Numbered from the stretch's first letter, positions 32,368 to 41,171 are shown. The stretch is DNA of 43,988 nt from Candidatus Merdivicinus intestinigallinarum (GCA_018713335.1 DVOW01000036.1:1-43988), one strand, 5' to 3'. A program made the numbers and translations. The notes: generated from the letters alone by a model not told the origin.

Positions 32368-33279
32368 CTAAAATTTCCCGGTATTTAAGAAGCGGTCGAT
32401 GAGGTACCCCTCCCGGACCCCCGCCTGGCTCACATAAAAGCTGCGGCTGCCGAACCGTTTGGCGATTTCCTGCACCAAAATCATGCCGGGGACCATGCTG
32501 AACATCCGCTCCGGCAGAATCCGGTAGGCCTGCTTGCTCTTGGCCGGGTCGGGGCTGGCGGCAATCTCCCACAGCTTGTCCGCGTCCTCCGCAGTAAAGG
32601 TCCGTTTATCTTTGGAAACGCCCAAAAGCTCCTGGGCCAGCTGGAGTTCCATCCGCATGGTGCCGCCGATGCCGCAGGCCAGCTCGCAGTCGCCTTTCCG
32701 GATCTCCCACTCGATTTCCTCCAAGGCCTGGCGGACAAATTTCCGCATCTTCCCCTGTTCCTTTTCCGTGGGAATCAACTCCTCCGCAAAACGGGTGTAC
32801 AGGGAAAGGGAGCCCATGGGAAGGCTGATCATTTCCTTGGGGCCGTTTTTCACAAACCAGACAAGCTCCGTGCTGCCGCCGCCGATGTCCACCATCAGGC
32901 CCCGTTCCATGGGGTAAAAATGGGTGGCCCCTAAAAAGTCGAGCCTTGCTTCCTCCTGGCCGGAGATGATTTCCGGCAGGATGCCGGTGACCCGCCGGAT
33001 GCTGTTGACCACCTCGTCCTGATTGCTGACATTGCGCAGGGACGCCGTGGCGAAGATCCCCGTCTGGTCCACCTGGAACCCCTTCAAGATTTCCTGAAAT
33101 TCCTCCAGGGCCAGACAGGCCTTTTCAATGCCCTGGCTGGTGAGCCTTCCTTTTTTGACATAGCCCGCCAGGCCAGCCATGATCTTTTTATTGATAATCT
33201 GGGAAAATTTCCCGTTTTCGCACCGGTAAACGCACAGCCGGATGGAGTTGGACCCCATATCCACAATACCGCACAGCAT
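32368..33279 (-). CDS. Ppx/GppA-family exopolyphosphatase
   Basis: The 303-residue ASKHA-fold phosphatase begins with GIVDMGSNSIRLCVY (phosphate-1 loop), contains FATASLRNVSNQ, SGQEEARLDFLG and the central MVDIGGGSTELVWF motif, and ends with FYVSQAGVREGYL. It removes phosphate from polyphosphate ends and/or converts pppGpp to ppGpp. It is the short form (about 300 residues) without the C-terminal HD-like domain of E. coli Ppx. GAGGAGG precedes ATG 33279. It lies directly upstream of ppk1. Confidence 0.92.
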   Translation of the reverse strand: MLCGIVDMGSNSIRLCVYRCENGKFSQIINKKIMAGLAGYVKKGRLTSQGIEKACLALEEFQEILKGFQVDQTGIFATASLRNVSNQDEVVNSIRRVTGILPEIISGQEEARLDFLGATHFYPMERGLMVDIGGGSTELVWFVKNGPKEMISLPMGSLSLYTRFAEELIPTEKEQGKMRKFVRQALEEIEWEIRKGDCELACGIGGTMRMELQLAQELLGVSKDKRTFTAEDADKLWEIAASPDPAKSKQAYRILPERMFSMVPGMILVQEIAKRFGSRSFYVSQAGVREGYLIDRFLNTGKF

Positions 33280-33391
33280 TTTGCTGATTCCTCCTCGTTC
33301 CGGGCACGCTCTCTTCTATCATAGCAGGCGCGCCCGGATTTCTCCATCAAATTGGGATAAAAATTCCGTCAAATATTCGCAAAATCCGACC

Positions 33392-34801
33392 TTATCCGCA
33401 GATTCTGGCAATGGCCTCCGCGAAAATCTTGGCCGAAAGTACAAGCTGGCCGATTTCAGCAAATTCGTCGTCCCCGTGCATCCGGTTGTCCACATTGGGG
33501 TTGGCGCAGCCGAAGGCCACGCCGTTTTCCAGCCGGTGGACATAGGTGCCGCCGCCGATGGAAACGCAGTACCCCTTTTCGCCGGTATATTCCTCATAGC
33601 AGGAAAGCAGGGTTTTCACCAGGGGGCTTTCCGCCGGCACATGGTGGGGGGCGTAAACGGAACAGGGGGCCAGCTCGATGCCCTTGGCCGCCAGATGGTC
33701 CCGGATGACGTCCCGCAGGTTCTCGTCGTTTGCCAGGATGCTGGCCCGGCAGTCGAACTGCCCTTCCAGCCCGGTGAGGTTGTAGTGGAAAATGGTAAAG
33801 CTCAGGGTGGTTTCGCCGGAAAGCTCGTCCTTCATGGCAACGCCTGCGGCTTTGCCCAGCCAGTCGCCGTGAGGGAAGGCTTCGTAAACGGCCCGGAGCC
33901 GTTTAAAGCCTTCGCTCTCCGCCATAGGCAGGGAAACCAGCAGGGCCAGCAGCCCGGTTAGGGCGTTGTTGCCGGCCTGAGGGCTGGCGGCGTGTGCGCC
34001 GTCCCCCTTGGCGTCGATGCGCAGCATGCCGTTTGTCTCAGAAACGGCGTAGGAGACCCCGGTTTCGGCGGAAGCCTTCTCGCAAAGGGCCAGCAGCTCC
34101 GTTTTTTCCATGCCTTCAATGACGGCATTGGCCTTGTCCGGCACCACGTTCAGCTTTGTGCCGCAGTCCATGGACACGATCCGGGGAAGGGCCTTGCTTT
34201 CCTCCCATTTGGCGGAAAATTCGCCCCGCAGGCCGCCTTTTTCCAGGTTAATCAGGGGGAAGTCCGCGTCCGGGGAGAAGCTCATGGGGGCTTCCTTTTC
34301 CTTGGTGTAATAGTAGTCCAAATCGCCGCTGCCGCACTCCTCGTCGGTGCCCAAGATCAGCCGGACATTCTTGGAAAGGGGCACACCCAGGTCCTTCAAG
34401 GCCTTGACGGCATACAGGGCCGCCACTGCCGGGCCTTTGTCGTCGGCGGTTCCCCGCCCGTAAATGCGCCCGTCCTTCACTAAGGGTTCAAAGGGCTTGG
34501 TCACCTGCCAGCTGTCGCTGACCGGCACCACGTCCAGATGGGCCAGAATGTCCAGCTCCGTGGGGGCGTCGCTTAAATCGGCGGCGCAGACGTAGTTGTC
34601 GTAATTGGTCACCTTGAGCCCGATTTCCTCCGCGATTTCTATAGCCTCTTTCAGTGCGTTCAGGGGGCCTTCCCCGAAGGGCGCTCCGGGCTTTGCCTCG
34701 CCCCGCTGGCTGGGGATTTTCACCAAACGGCAGATGTCCCGTACCATTTCCTCCTGATGGGCTTCAAAATAAGCGTCTAATTTCGCGCGGTCCAATTTCA
34801 T
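33392..34801 (-). CDS. PepV-type M20 dipeptidase
   Basis: The 469-residue metallopeptidase of family M20 matches PepV/Sapep. Zinc ligands are visible: His88 in LAHLDVVP with Asp90 beside it, Asp120 in GRGTADDKGP, Glu154-Glu155 in GTDEECGSGD, a later Asp in SFSPDADFP and the C-terminal His of DNRMHGDDEF. It hydrolyses dipeptides after peptide uptake; a beta-Ala or D-residue preference cannot be read. The start is fixed by the MKLDRAKLDAYFEAHQEEM beginning with GGAGAG upstream. It is monocistronic, with its own promoter. Confidence 0.93.
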   Translation of the reverse strand: MKLDRAKLDAYFEAHQEEMVRDICRLVKIPSQRGEAKPGAPFGEGPLNALKEAIEIAEEIGLKVTNYDNYVCAADLSDAPTELDILAHLDVVPVSDSWQVTKPFEPLVKDGRIYGRGTADDKGPAVAALYAVKALKDLGVPLSKNVRLILGTDEECGSGDLDYYYTKEKEAPMSFSPDADFPLINLEKGGLRGEFSAKWEESKALPRIVSMDCGTKLNVVPDKANAVIEGMEKTELLALCEKASAETGVSYAVSETNGMLRIDAKGDGAHAASPQAGNNALTGLLALLVSLPMAESEGFKRLRAVYEAFPHGDWLGKAAGVAMKDELSGETTLSFTIFHYNLTGLEGQFDCRASILANDENLRDVIRDHLAAKGIELAPCSVYAPHHVPAESPLVKTLLSCYEEYTGEKGYCVSIGGGTYVHRLENGVAFGCANPNVDNRMHGDDEFAEIGQLVLSAKIFAEAIARICG

Positions 34802-34863
34802 GGGATTTCTCTCCTTTATTTCACTTGTTTTTTTGCGTTTCCAGAGGTTTTGCCTTTGCCTTT

Positions 34864-34892
34864 ATTATAGCATATCCATAAGGGGGATTCAA
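34864..34892 (-). promoter_or_regulatory. Promoter of pepV-like gene
   Basis: On the minus strand TTGAAT (34892-34887) and TATAAT (34869-34864) are separated by 17 bp. The -35 box overlaps the end of the upstream cupin gene. Confidence 0.78.
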
Positions 34893-35218
34893 TCGGATTC
34901 CGGGGCGGTTCTGCCGAATACGCAGAGCCAGACGCAGGGGGGCTCCCTGCTGGTAAAGCTCACCCGGTGGCGGACATGGGCAGGCAGAAACAGGGCGTCC
35001 CCAGGGCCCAGGCGGGCTTTGCTCCCGTCGGGAAATTCCACCTCGCCGATCCCTTCCAGCACCGACACCCATTCGTCCTCTTCCTGGTCGTACCAGAAGC
35101 CTTCCGGGGAAGACTGGCCGCAGGAAACGATCCGTTCCACCCGCAGGGCGTCCGTTTCCCATAAAATATCCGTGATTTCCTCCCGGTGAATCCCGGCGGG
35201 AAGTGCAAACAGGTTCAT
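34889..35218 (-). CDS. Small cupin-domain protein
   Basis: The 109-residue protein is a single cupin barrel: WYDQEEDEWVSVLEGIGEVEFPDG (first cupin motif, with His largely replaced by Asp/Glu) and LGPGDALFLPAHVRHRVSFTS (second motif with two His). A conserved RIVSCGQSSPEGFWYDQ lead-in is seen in a widespread small cupin family. It may bind a metal and a small ligand, but the function is unknown. Its start lies three bases after the alr stop with AGGGGGTAAGG upstream, so it is translated together with alanine racemase. Confidence 0.85.
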   Translation of the reverse strand: MNLFALPAGIHREEITDILWETDALRVERIVSCGQSSPEGFWYDQEEDEWVSVLEGIGEVEFPDGSKARLGPGDALFLPAHVRHRVSFTSREPPCVWLCVFGRTAPESD

Positions 35219-35221
35219 GCC

Positions 35222-36409
35222 TTACCCCCTGTCAAACCGGTTCATGTCCCAAACCTTGACGATTTCCCCGTCCCGGAGATAGACCCGGGGCACCCGTTTT
35301 CCCACTAAGCAGAGAAGCTCATAGTGGATGGTCCCGGCCAGGTCCGCCAGCTCCGAGAAGGTGATCTCCTCCTCCCCGTCCCTTCCGGCCAGGGTCACCC
35401 GGTCCTCCACCTGGACGTCCGGGATGTGGGAAACGTCCACCATCAGCTGGTCCATGCAGACGTTGCCGATGACCCGGGCCCGTTTTCCCCGGATCAAAAC
35501 GTCCGCCCGGTTGGAAAAGGCCCGCAGGTACCCGTCGGCGTAGCCGATGGGGATAGTGGCCACCCGCATTTCCCGGGGAGCTGTAAAGGTGCGGGAATAG
35601 CTGATACATTCCCCGGGGCGCACGGTTTTCACCATGGCCACCGTGGAGCAAAGGCTCATCACCGGCTTTAAGGGAAGCGTATGCCCCGGCAGGAAGGGCA
35701 GGGGCTGGCCGTACAGGATGACCCCGGCCCGCACCGCCTCATAGCGGCATTCCGGGTAGCTGACAATCCCGGCGGAATTCTGCAAATGCCGGAAGGGGAT
35801 GGAGACGCCCCGTTTGGCAAGCCCGGTCACAACGGCGTCGAACCGTTCCTTCTGCATTTTGGTGTAGGCCATCCCTTCCGGGGTAGGGTCGTCCGAGGAG
35901 GAGAAATGGGAGAAGATCCCCGTGATCTCCAGTCCGGGCAGCTGGCAGCAGGCACAGATTTCATCCAAACACGCCTCCGGGCTTTGGCAGGCAAAACCGA
36001 TCCGGCCCATGCCGGTGTCCAGCTTGATGTGCCCCTTGACCTTCACCCCTGCCTTTTGGGCGTATTCGTTCAGCTCCCGGGCGTACTCCGCGTTTAAAAC
36101 CGCCTGGGAGATTCCAAAACCGGCCAGTTCCTTTGCCATGGAGGGCGGCGTGAACCCGAAAATGAGGATTTCCCCTTCTACGCCGGCCGCCCGCAGGGAG
36201 GCCCCTTCCTCCAGGTTGGAAACCCCGAACCACCGGACCCCTTTCCGGGAAAGCTCCCGGGAAACCATCCGGTCCCCGTGGCCGTAGGCGTCCGCCTTGA
36301 CCACCGCCATCATCTGGGTCCCCTCCGGCAGTTGCTTCCGGATGGATTCTACATTAAAGTCCAGGGCGTCCAAATCGATTTCCGCCCAGGTCCGCTTAAA
36401 AAATTCCAT
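35222..36409 (-). CDS. alr: Alanine racemase
   Basis: The 395-residue PLP enzyme interconverts L- and D-alanine for peptidoglycan. Lys38 in MAVVKADAYGHG binds PLP, and Tyr271 in CISYSRTF is the second catalytic base. IKLDTGMGRIGF and RAGVILYG are typical. The C-terminal beta-domain has IPIGYADGYLRAFSNR and CMDQLMVDVSHIPD. AAAGGGCGAG lies four bases before the ATG. It is followed immediately by the cupin gene. Being single-copy in this window and not beside a toxin gene or spore operon, its role as the housekeeping or spore isozyme is undetermined. Confidence 0.96.
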   Translation of the reverse strand: MEFFKRTWAEIDLDALDFNVESIRKQLPEGTQMMAVVKADAYGHGDRMVSRELSRKGVRWFGVSNLEEGASLRAAGVEGEILIFGFTPPSMAKELAGFGISQAVLNAEYARELNEYAQKAGVKVKGHIKLDTGMGRIGFACQSPEACLDEICACCQLPGLEITGIFSHFSSSDDPTPEGMAYTKMQKERFDAVVTGLAKRGVSIPFRHLQNSAGIVSYPECRYEAVRAGVILYGQPLPFLPGHTLPLKPVMSLCSTVAMVKTVRPGECISYSRTFTAPREMRVATIPIGYADGYLRAFSNRADVLIRGKRARVIGNVCMDQLMVDVSHIPDVQVEDRVTLAGRDGEEEITFSELADLAGTIHYELLCLVGKRVPRVYLRDGEIVKVWDMNRFDRG

Positions 36410-36509
36410 AAAACTCGCCCTTTCCGAGCAGTATCACTCTTTTATTCACAATGTATTCATAAAGCCGTGCTATACTGAGAACAAATATTCCAAATTATAG
36501 GAGGCGCCT

Positions 36510-37019
36510 ATGGACCCCCGTGAAAAAACTGCCTGCTTTACCGGCCACCGGCCGGAAAAACTGTTCCAGCCCGACGCTCCGGGAGCCGGGGCCCAGGCTT
36601 TGGAGATCCGCCGCAGCCTTCATGCCCGGATTCTCCGGGCCGTGGACGACGGATATACGACCTTCCTCTGCGGCATGGCCCAGGGGGTAGACCTTTGGGC
36701 CGGGGACATGGTTCTGTCCCTCCAGGAATCCATCCGCCAGCTGAAGCTGGTGGCTGTCCTGCCGTACCCGGCCTCTGTCCGGGGCTGGCCCCCGGAGTGG
36801 CAGACCCGCTATCTGCGGATCTTAAAATTCTGCACCGAGGCGGTCGTGATCTGCCCGGATTACCGGCCCGACTGCTATCACCAGCGGAACCGCTATATGG
36901 TGGACCACGCAAGCCGCCTTATCGGCGTTTGGAGGGAGGGCTGTCCCGGCGGGACCCAATATACCGTCCAGTATGCCGGGAAAAAGGGCCTGGATCTGGA
37001 CCTGATTCTGCTTCCGTAA
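36510..37019 (+). CDS. SLOG-domain protein (DUF1273/YpsA-like)
   Basis: The 169-residue Rossmann-like SLOG protein starts ACFTGHRPEKLF and contains TFLCGMAQGVDLWAGDMVL and AVLPYPASVRGWP, matching the YpsA/DUF1273 group. A late VDHASRLIGVWREGCPGGTQYTVQYAGKKG segment is also conserved. SLOG domains bind nucleotide-derived ligands; YpsA affects cell division in Bacillus. The precise role here is unknown. AGGAGG lies close before the ATG, and a TATACT box at 36471-36476 is a candidate -10 without a clear -35. It is monocistronic and ends at a terminator. Confidence 0.85.
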   Translation: MDPREKTACFTGHRPEKLFQPDAPGAGAQALEIRRSLHARILRAVDDGYTTFLCGMAQGVDLWAGDMVLSLQESIRQLKLVAVLPYPASVRGWPPEWQTRYLRILKFCTEAVVICPDYRPDCYHQRNRYMVDHASRLIGVWREGCPGGTQYTVQYAGKKGLDLDLILLP

Positions 37020-37102
37020 ATTGGAATACCGTCTTTACCATGATACACTTTTTCCGGCCGGATTGCAAGGGTTCCGGCCGGGGCTTTCGGGCACAATATT
37101 TT

Positions 37103-37139
37103 GCGGTGGATTTGTAAAAGGGAAATCCACCGCTTTTTT
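37103..37139 (+). terminator. Terminator after SLOG gene
   Basis: A perfect 11-bp stem pairs GCGGTGGATTT (37103-37113) with 37123-37133 around a 9-base loop, followed by TTTTTT. Confidence 0.92.
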
Positions 37140-37166
37140 GCGGGAAAAATTCTTTTCCGCGGGATT

Positions 37167-37430
37167 TGTGGAAAAATTGTGAATGGGCGGAGCCTGGCGA
37201 AAAAAGGAAAAATCCCGCAATTTAAGGCTTTGCCCGGAGCCGCTTTTTACGATTTGTAAAAATGGGGTAAAAATTACAGACTTTCCACACTTTCCACCGG
37301 GTTATCCACATGTTGACCGGTGAAAAAGGCGAGTTATCAACAAAAATGTATGAACATTCTCAAAAAACCCAGAATAACCGGAATTTCGACAAGGAGTTTT
37401 CCACATTCGTTCAGTGGAAAGTGTGGATAT
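37167..37430. promoter_or_regulatory. Cluster of DnaA-box-like sites
   Basis: The gap between the SLOG gene and carB contains one perfect DnaA box, TTATCCACA at 37302-37310. Several one-mismatch variants accompany it: TTATCAACA (37334-37342), TTTTCCACA (37397-37405), TTTTCCACA on the other strand (37167-37175) and ATATCCACA on the other strand (37422-37430). Two weaker CTTTCCAC words lie at 37281-37298. No dnaA or dnaN gene is present in the window. The cluster could be a DnaA-binding regulatory or titration locus, or part of an origin. Confidence 0.6.
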
Positions 37431-37533
37431 CCGGCGGGCTTTCCCGGCACAATATCTTGTGACCCTCTCCGCCGCCGCGGCTCCGGGCCGGAAGAAAAAT
37501 GCCGTTTTCTGACGAATTTTCCGGAAAAATTCC

Positions 37534-37562
37534 TTGCTTTTTTCCGCCTAAGGTTGTAAAAT
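37534..37562 (+). promoter_or_regulatory. carB promoter
   Basis: TTGCTT (37534-37539) and TAAAAT (37557-37562) are separated by 17 bp, giving a leader of about 120 bases. Confidence 0.6.
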
Positions 37563-37691
37563 AGAAGAAAGAAACTGCTGAGAAAAACTGCATCACCCAA
37601 ACTGCGCCGTGCCGGAGTTGTCCGTCATGGTTTATCTGTATGCAAAAACAAGGGAAGGTATGCCTTCCCGGAAAGAAGAAAGGTGAACGAT

Positions 37692-40600
37692 ATGCCAAAA
37701 CGCGAGGACATCCACAAAATCTTGATCATCGGCTCCGGCCCCATCATCATCGGACAAGCCTGCGAGTTTGACTACTCCGGCACCCAGGCCTGCAAGGCCC
37801 TGCGGCAGCTGGGCTACGAGATCGTGCTGGTGAACTCCAACCCTGCCACCATTATGACCGACCCGGAAACGGCGGACATTACCTACATCGAACCGCTGAA
37901 CGTGGAGCGCGTCAGCGAGATCATCCGCAAGGAACGCCCCGACGCGGTGCTGCCGAACCTTGGCGGCCAGTCCGGCTTAAACCTCTGTCTGGAGCTTTGG
38001 AAGGCCGGGGTCCTGGACAAATACAACGTCCAGGTTATCGGCGTGAAAATCGACGCCATCGAACGGGGCGAGGACCGCATTGAGTTTAAAGAGGCCATGA
38101 AAAGCCTGGGCATCGACATGCCCCGCAGCGCCCCCGCCTACTCCGTAGAGGAGGCCAAACAGATCGTGGCGGAGCTGGGCTACCCTGTCGTGATCCGCCC
38201 CGCCTTTACCATGGGCGGCGCCGGCGGCGGCTTTGCCCACAACGAGGAAGAACTGGAAACCATCGTCAGCCGGGGCATCCAGGCCTCCATCGTGGGCCAG
38301 GTGCTGGTGGAGGAATCCATTTTAGGCTGGGAAGAACTGGAACTGGAAATCGTCCGGGACAGCAAGGGCCAGATGATCACTGTCTGCTTTATTGAAAACA
38401 TCGACCCCCTGGGCGTCCATACCGGCGACAGCTTCTGCGCGGCCCCCATGCTGACCATCTCCAAAGAGGTCCAGGCCCGGCTGGAGGACCAGGCCCGGCG
38501 CATTGTGGAATCCGTCGGCGTTATCGGCGGCACCAACGTCCAGTTTGCCCACGACCCGGTTTCCGACCGGATTGTGGTCATCGAAATCAACCCCCGCACC
38601 TCCCGTTCCTCCGCCCTGGCCTCCAAGGCCACCGGTTTCCCCATCGCTTTGGTTTCCGCCATGCTGGCGGCGGGGCTGACCCTGGACGAAATCCCCTGCG
38701 GCAAATACGGGAACTTAGCCAACTACGTTCCCGACGGCGACTATGTGGTCATCAAGTTCGCCAAATGGGCCTTTGAGAAATTCAAAGGGGCCAAGGACCA
38801 GCTGACCACCCAGATGAAGGCGGTGGGCGAGGTCATGAGCATCGGCCGCACCTTTAAGGAGGCGTACCAGAAGGCCATCCGTTCCCTGGAAATCGGCCGC
38901 TACGGCTTAGGGCATGTGGCCAAGTTCGAGAGCCTTTCCGCCGCCGAGCTGGAAAAAATGCTCCAGAACCCCACCAGCGAACGGCAGTTCATCATCTACG
39001 AGGCCCTGAAAAAGGGCGTGTCTGTGGACACCATCTACAACCTGACCAAGATCAAGAAAGAGTTCTTAAACGATATGCTGGACCTGGCCAAGGAGGAGGA
39101 GTCCTTTGTTGGCCGCACCCTGTCCGATCTGTCCGACGAGGAACTGAAGACCGCCAAGCTGGACGGCTTCTCCGACCGGTACCTGGCGGGCATCCTGGGC
39201 TGCCAGGAAACGGAAGTCGCCGCCCGGCGGGAATCCCTGGGCATTGTGGAGGAATGGGACAAGGTCCATGTCAGCGGCACCGAAAACGCCGGCTACTACT
39301 ACTCCACCTACCACGGCGCCAACAATCCCGTCCCAGTAAGCGAAAACCCCAAGAAGGTCATGATTCTGGGCGGCGGCCCCAACCGCATCGGACAGGGCAT
39401 CGAGTTCGACTACTGCTGCGTCCACTGCGCCCTGGCCCTGAAAAAACTGGGCTACGAGACCATTATGGTCAACTGCAACCCGGAAACCGTTTCCACCGAC
39501 TACGATACCTCCGACAAGCTCTACTTTGAGCCTCTGACCTTTGAGGACGTCATGTCCATTTACAAGGCCGAGAAGCCCGTGGGCATCATCGCCCAGTTCG
39601 GCGGCCAGACACCCCTGAACCTGGCCCGCGCTTTGCAGGCCGCCGGGGCCCGGATCCTGGGCACCTCCCCCGAATCCATCGACCTGGCCGAGGACCGGGA
39701 CCTGTTCCGGGAAATGATGGACAAGCTGGACATCCCCATGCCCAAAGCCGGCATGGCCTCCGATGTGGAAGGCGCTCTGAAGGTTGCCGCCGAAATCGGC
39801 TATCCCGTTATGGTGCGCCCCTCCTACGTCCTGGGCGGACGGGGCATGGAAGTGGTCCACAGCGACGAGGAAATGAAGATTTACATGGCGGGGGCCATCG
39901 GTGTCACCCCGGACCGGCCCATCCTCATTGACCGGTTCCTGCACCACGCCACCGAAACCGAGGCGGACGCGGTCTGCGACGGCGTCAACTGCTTTGTTCC
40001 CGGCGTCATGCAGCACGTGGAACTGGCAGGCATCCATTCCGGCGACTCCGCCTGCGTCCTGCCCCCCATCTCCCTGACCCCTGTACAGATCGCCACCATC
40101 GAGGACTACACCCGGAAAATCGCCACTTCCCTCCATGTCTGCGGCCTGATGAACATGCAGTACGCCATTGAGGACGGCGTGGTTTACGTCCTGGAAGCCA
40201 ACCCCCGCGCCAGCCGCACCGTGCCCCTGGTTTCCAAGGTATACGGCCTCAACATGGTCCGGGCCGCCACCCAGGTGATCATTTCCCAGCTGGAGGGCAA
40301 GCCCTCTCCCGTTCCGGAAATGAAGCACCGGCCCATTTCCCACTACGGCGTCAAAGAAGCCGTAATGCCCTTCAATATGTTCCAGGAAGTAGACCCTGTC
40401 CTGGGGCCGGAAATGCGCTCCACCGGCGAGGTCCTGGGTCTGTCCCGCGACTTCGGCGAAGCCTTCTACAAGGCGGAGGAGGCCACCGGCCTGCGGCTGC
40501 CTTTGGAGGGAACCGTCCTTATCAGCGTCAACGATCGGGACAAAGCCGAAGCCATCCAGCTGGCCAAGGATTTCCGGGGGTTGGGCTTCAAGGTCCTGGC

Positions 40601-40907
40601 TACCGAGAACACCTGCAAGCTGTTCCAGAAAAACGGCATTGAATGTGAACGGGTCAACAAGATCTTTGAGGGTTCCCCCCATATCGGCGACCTGATTCAG
40701 GAAGGCAAAATCGACCTGATTATCAACACCCCCATCGGCAAGCAGTCCGCTACTGACGACAGCTACATCCGCAAAGCCGCCATCAAAGCCCGGATCTGCT
40801 ACATGACCACCATCGCCGCCGCCCAGGCGTCGGTGCAGGGCATCCATTCCGTCCGGGAACAGGGCTTGGACGGGGTCAAATCCCTTCAGGAATACGAAAA
40901 AGAATAA
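37692..40907 (+). CDS. carB: Carbamoyl-phosphate synthase large subunit
   Basis: The 1071-residue protein forms carbamoyl phosphate from bicarbonate, ammonia and two ATP for arginine and pyrimidine synthesis. It shows two homologous halves, each a pre-ATP-grasp plus ATP-grasp unit: first GSGPIIIGQACEFDYSG and EINPRTSRSSALASKATG, second GGGPNRIGQGIEFDYCC and EANPRASRTVPLVSK. The last 130 residues form an MGS-like allosteric domain (VLISVNDRDKAEAIQLAK). ATG 37692 begins the canonical MPKREDIHKILIIGSG start with AAAGGTGA upstream; an in-frame GTG at 37683 is less likely. The small subunit gene carA is not adjacent, which is unusual. It ends in a strong terminator. Confidence 0.97.
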   Translation: MPKREDIHKILIIGSGPIIIGQACEFDYSGTQACKALRQLGYEIVLVNSNPATIMTDPETADITYIEPLNVERVSEIIRKERPDAVLPNLGGQSGLNLCLELWKAGVLDKYNVQVIGVKIDAIERGEDRIEFKEAMKSLGIDMPRSAPAYSVEEAKQIVAELGYPVVIRPAFTMGGAGGGFAHNEEELETIVSRGIQASIVGQVLVEESILGWEELELEIVRDSKGQMITVCFIENIDPLGVHTGDSFCAAPMLTISKEVQARLEDQARRIVESVGVIGGTNVQFAHDPVSDRIVVIEINPRTSRSSALASKATGFPIALVSAMLAAGLTLDEIPCGKYGNLANYVPDGDYVVIKFAKWAFEKFKGAKDQLTTQMKAVGEVMSIGRTFKEAYQKAIRSLEIGRYGLGHVAKFESLSAAELEKMLQNPTSERQFIIYEALKKGVSVDTIYNLTKIKKEFLNDMLDLAKEEESFVGRTLSDLSDEELKTAKLDGFSDRYLAGILGCQETEVAARRESLGIVEEWDKVHVSGTENAGYYYSTYHGANNPVPVSENPKKVMILGGGPNRIGQGIEFDYCCVHCALALKKLGYETIMVNCNPETVSTDYDTSDKLYFEPLTFEDVMSIYKAEKPVGIIAQFGGQTPLNLARALQAAGARILGTSPESIDLAEDRDLFREMMDKLDIPMPKAGMASDVEGALKVAAEIGYPVMVRPSYVLGGRGMEVVHSDEEMKIYMAGAIGVTPDRPILIDRFLHHATETEADAVCDGVNCFVPGVMQHVELAGIHSGDSACVLPPISLTPVQIATIEDYTRKIATSLHVCGLMNMQYAIEDGVVYVLEANPRASRTVPLVSKVYGLNMVRAATQVIISQLEGKPSPVPEMKHRPISHYGVKEAVMPFNMFQEVDPVLGPEMRSTGEVLGLSRDFGEAFYKAEEATGLRLPLEGTVLISVNDRDKAEAIQLAKDFRGLGFKVLATENTCKLFQKNGIECERVNKIFEGSPHIGDLIQEGKIDLIINTPIGKQSATDDSYIRKAAIKARICYMTTIAAAQASVQGIHSVREQGLDGVKSLQEYEKE

Positions 40908-40920
40908 TTTCCGGCGCAAA

Positions 40921-40949
40921 AAATCCCGCCCCATACGGGGCGGGATTTT
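40921..40949. terminator. Bidirectional terminator after carB
   Basis: A perfect 12-bp stem pairs 40921-40932 with 40937-40948 around ATAC. T-runs on both strands serve carB and the convergent small gene, whose stop touches the hairpin. Confidence 0.92.
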
Positions 40950-41167
40950 CACTTTTTCAGGCGGATGGCAACATGCTCTCCGCCGGCTTCGTCCACTTCA
41001 ACTAAGGTCCAGTCCGGAAACTGCCGGGAGGTTGCCTTCAGGGCTTTCCAAAGCTGCTTTGCGCTTTCCGCGTCCAGCTTCCCGGCCTTTCGGAGGGCCA
41101 GCTTGACCATCCCCCCAGTGAAGGGCAAGGGGATTTTCAAGCGGTTCATTTCAATCCAAAGAATCAT
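40949..41167 (-). CDS. Small partner protein of SHOCT-like locus
   Basis: The 72-residue protein contains a repeat-type segment LKIPLPFTGGMVKLALRKAGKLD and ends with WTLVEVDEAGGEHVAIRLKK. That ending is the same beta-hairpin ending seen in its upstream neighbour (LIEVDSADGDHVRIFVE), so the two are distant paralogues. Such small proteins accompany XRE regulators with a C-terminal SHOCT-like domain in Firmicutes; the function is unknown. ATG 41167 is preferred because GGAGTGAGGAT, overlapping the upstream stop, precedes it. The gene is coupled to the truncated regulator four bases upstream. Confidence 0.7.
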   Translation of the reverse strand: MILWIEMNRLKIPLPFTGGMVKLALRKAGKLDAESAKQLWKALKATSRQFPDWTLVEVDEAGGEHVAIRLKK

Positions 41168-41171
41168 ATCC

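Larger units (their letters stand above)
37020..37691. other. Long non-coding region before carB
   Basis: This stretch of about 670 bases holds the SLOG terminator, the DnaA-box cluster, the carB promoter and the carB leader with a GGGAAGG/CCTTCCC hairpin (37652-37669) just before the ribosome binding site. I see no convincing gene in it. No PyrR-binding loop or other known pyrimidine leader is evident. Confidence 0.65.

Noticed and set aside
36420-36509. Clear sigma-A promoter for alr or the SLOG gene
   Set aside because: A TATACT box is present for the SLOG gene, but no acceptable -35 box lies at 16-18 bp, and nothing convincing was found for alr.
39066-40952. 628-residue minus-strand frame opposite carB
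   Set aside because: It mirrors carB codons, begins inside the carB terminator, and shows no domain; carB is unambiguous.
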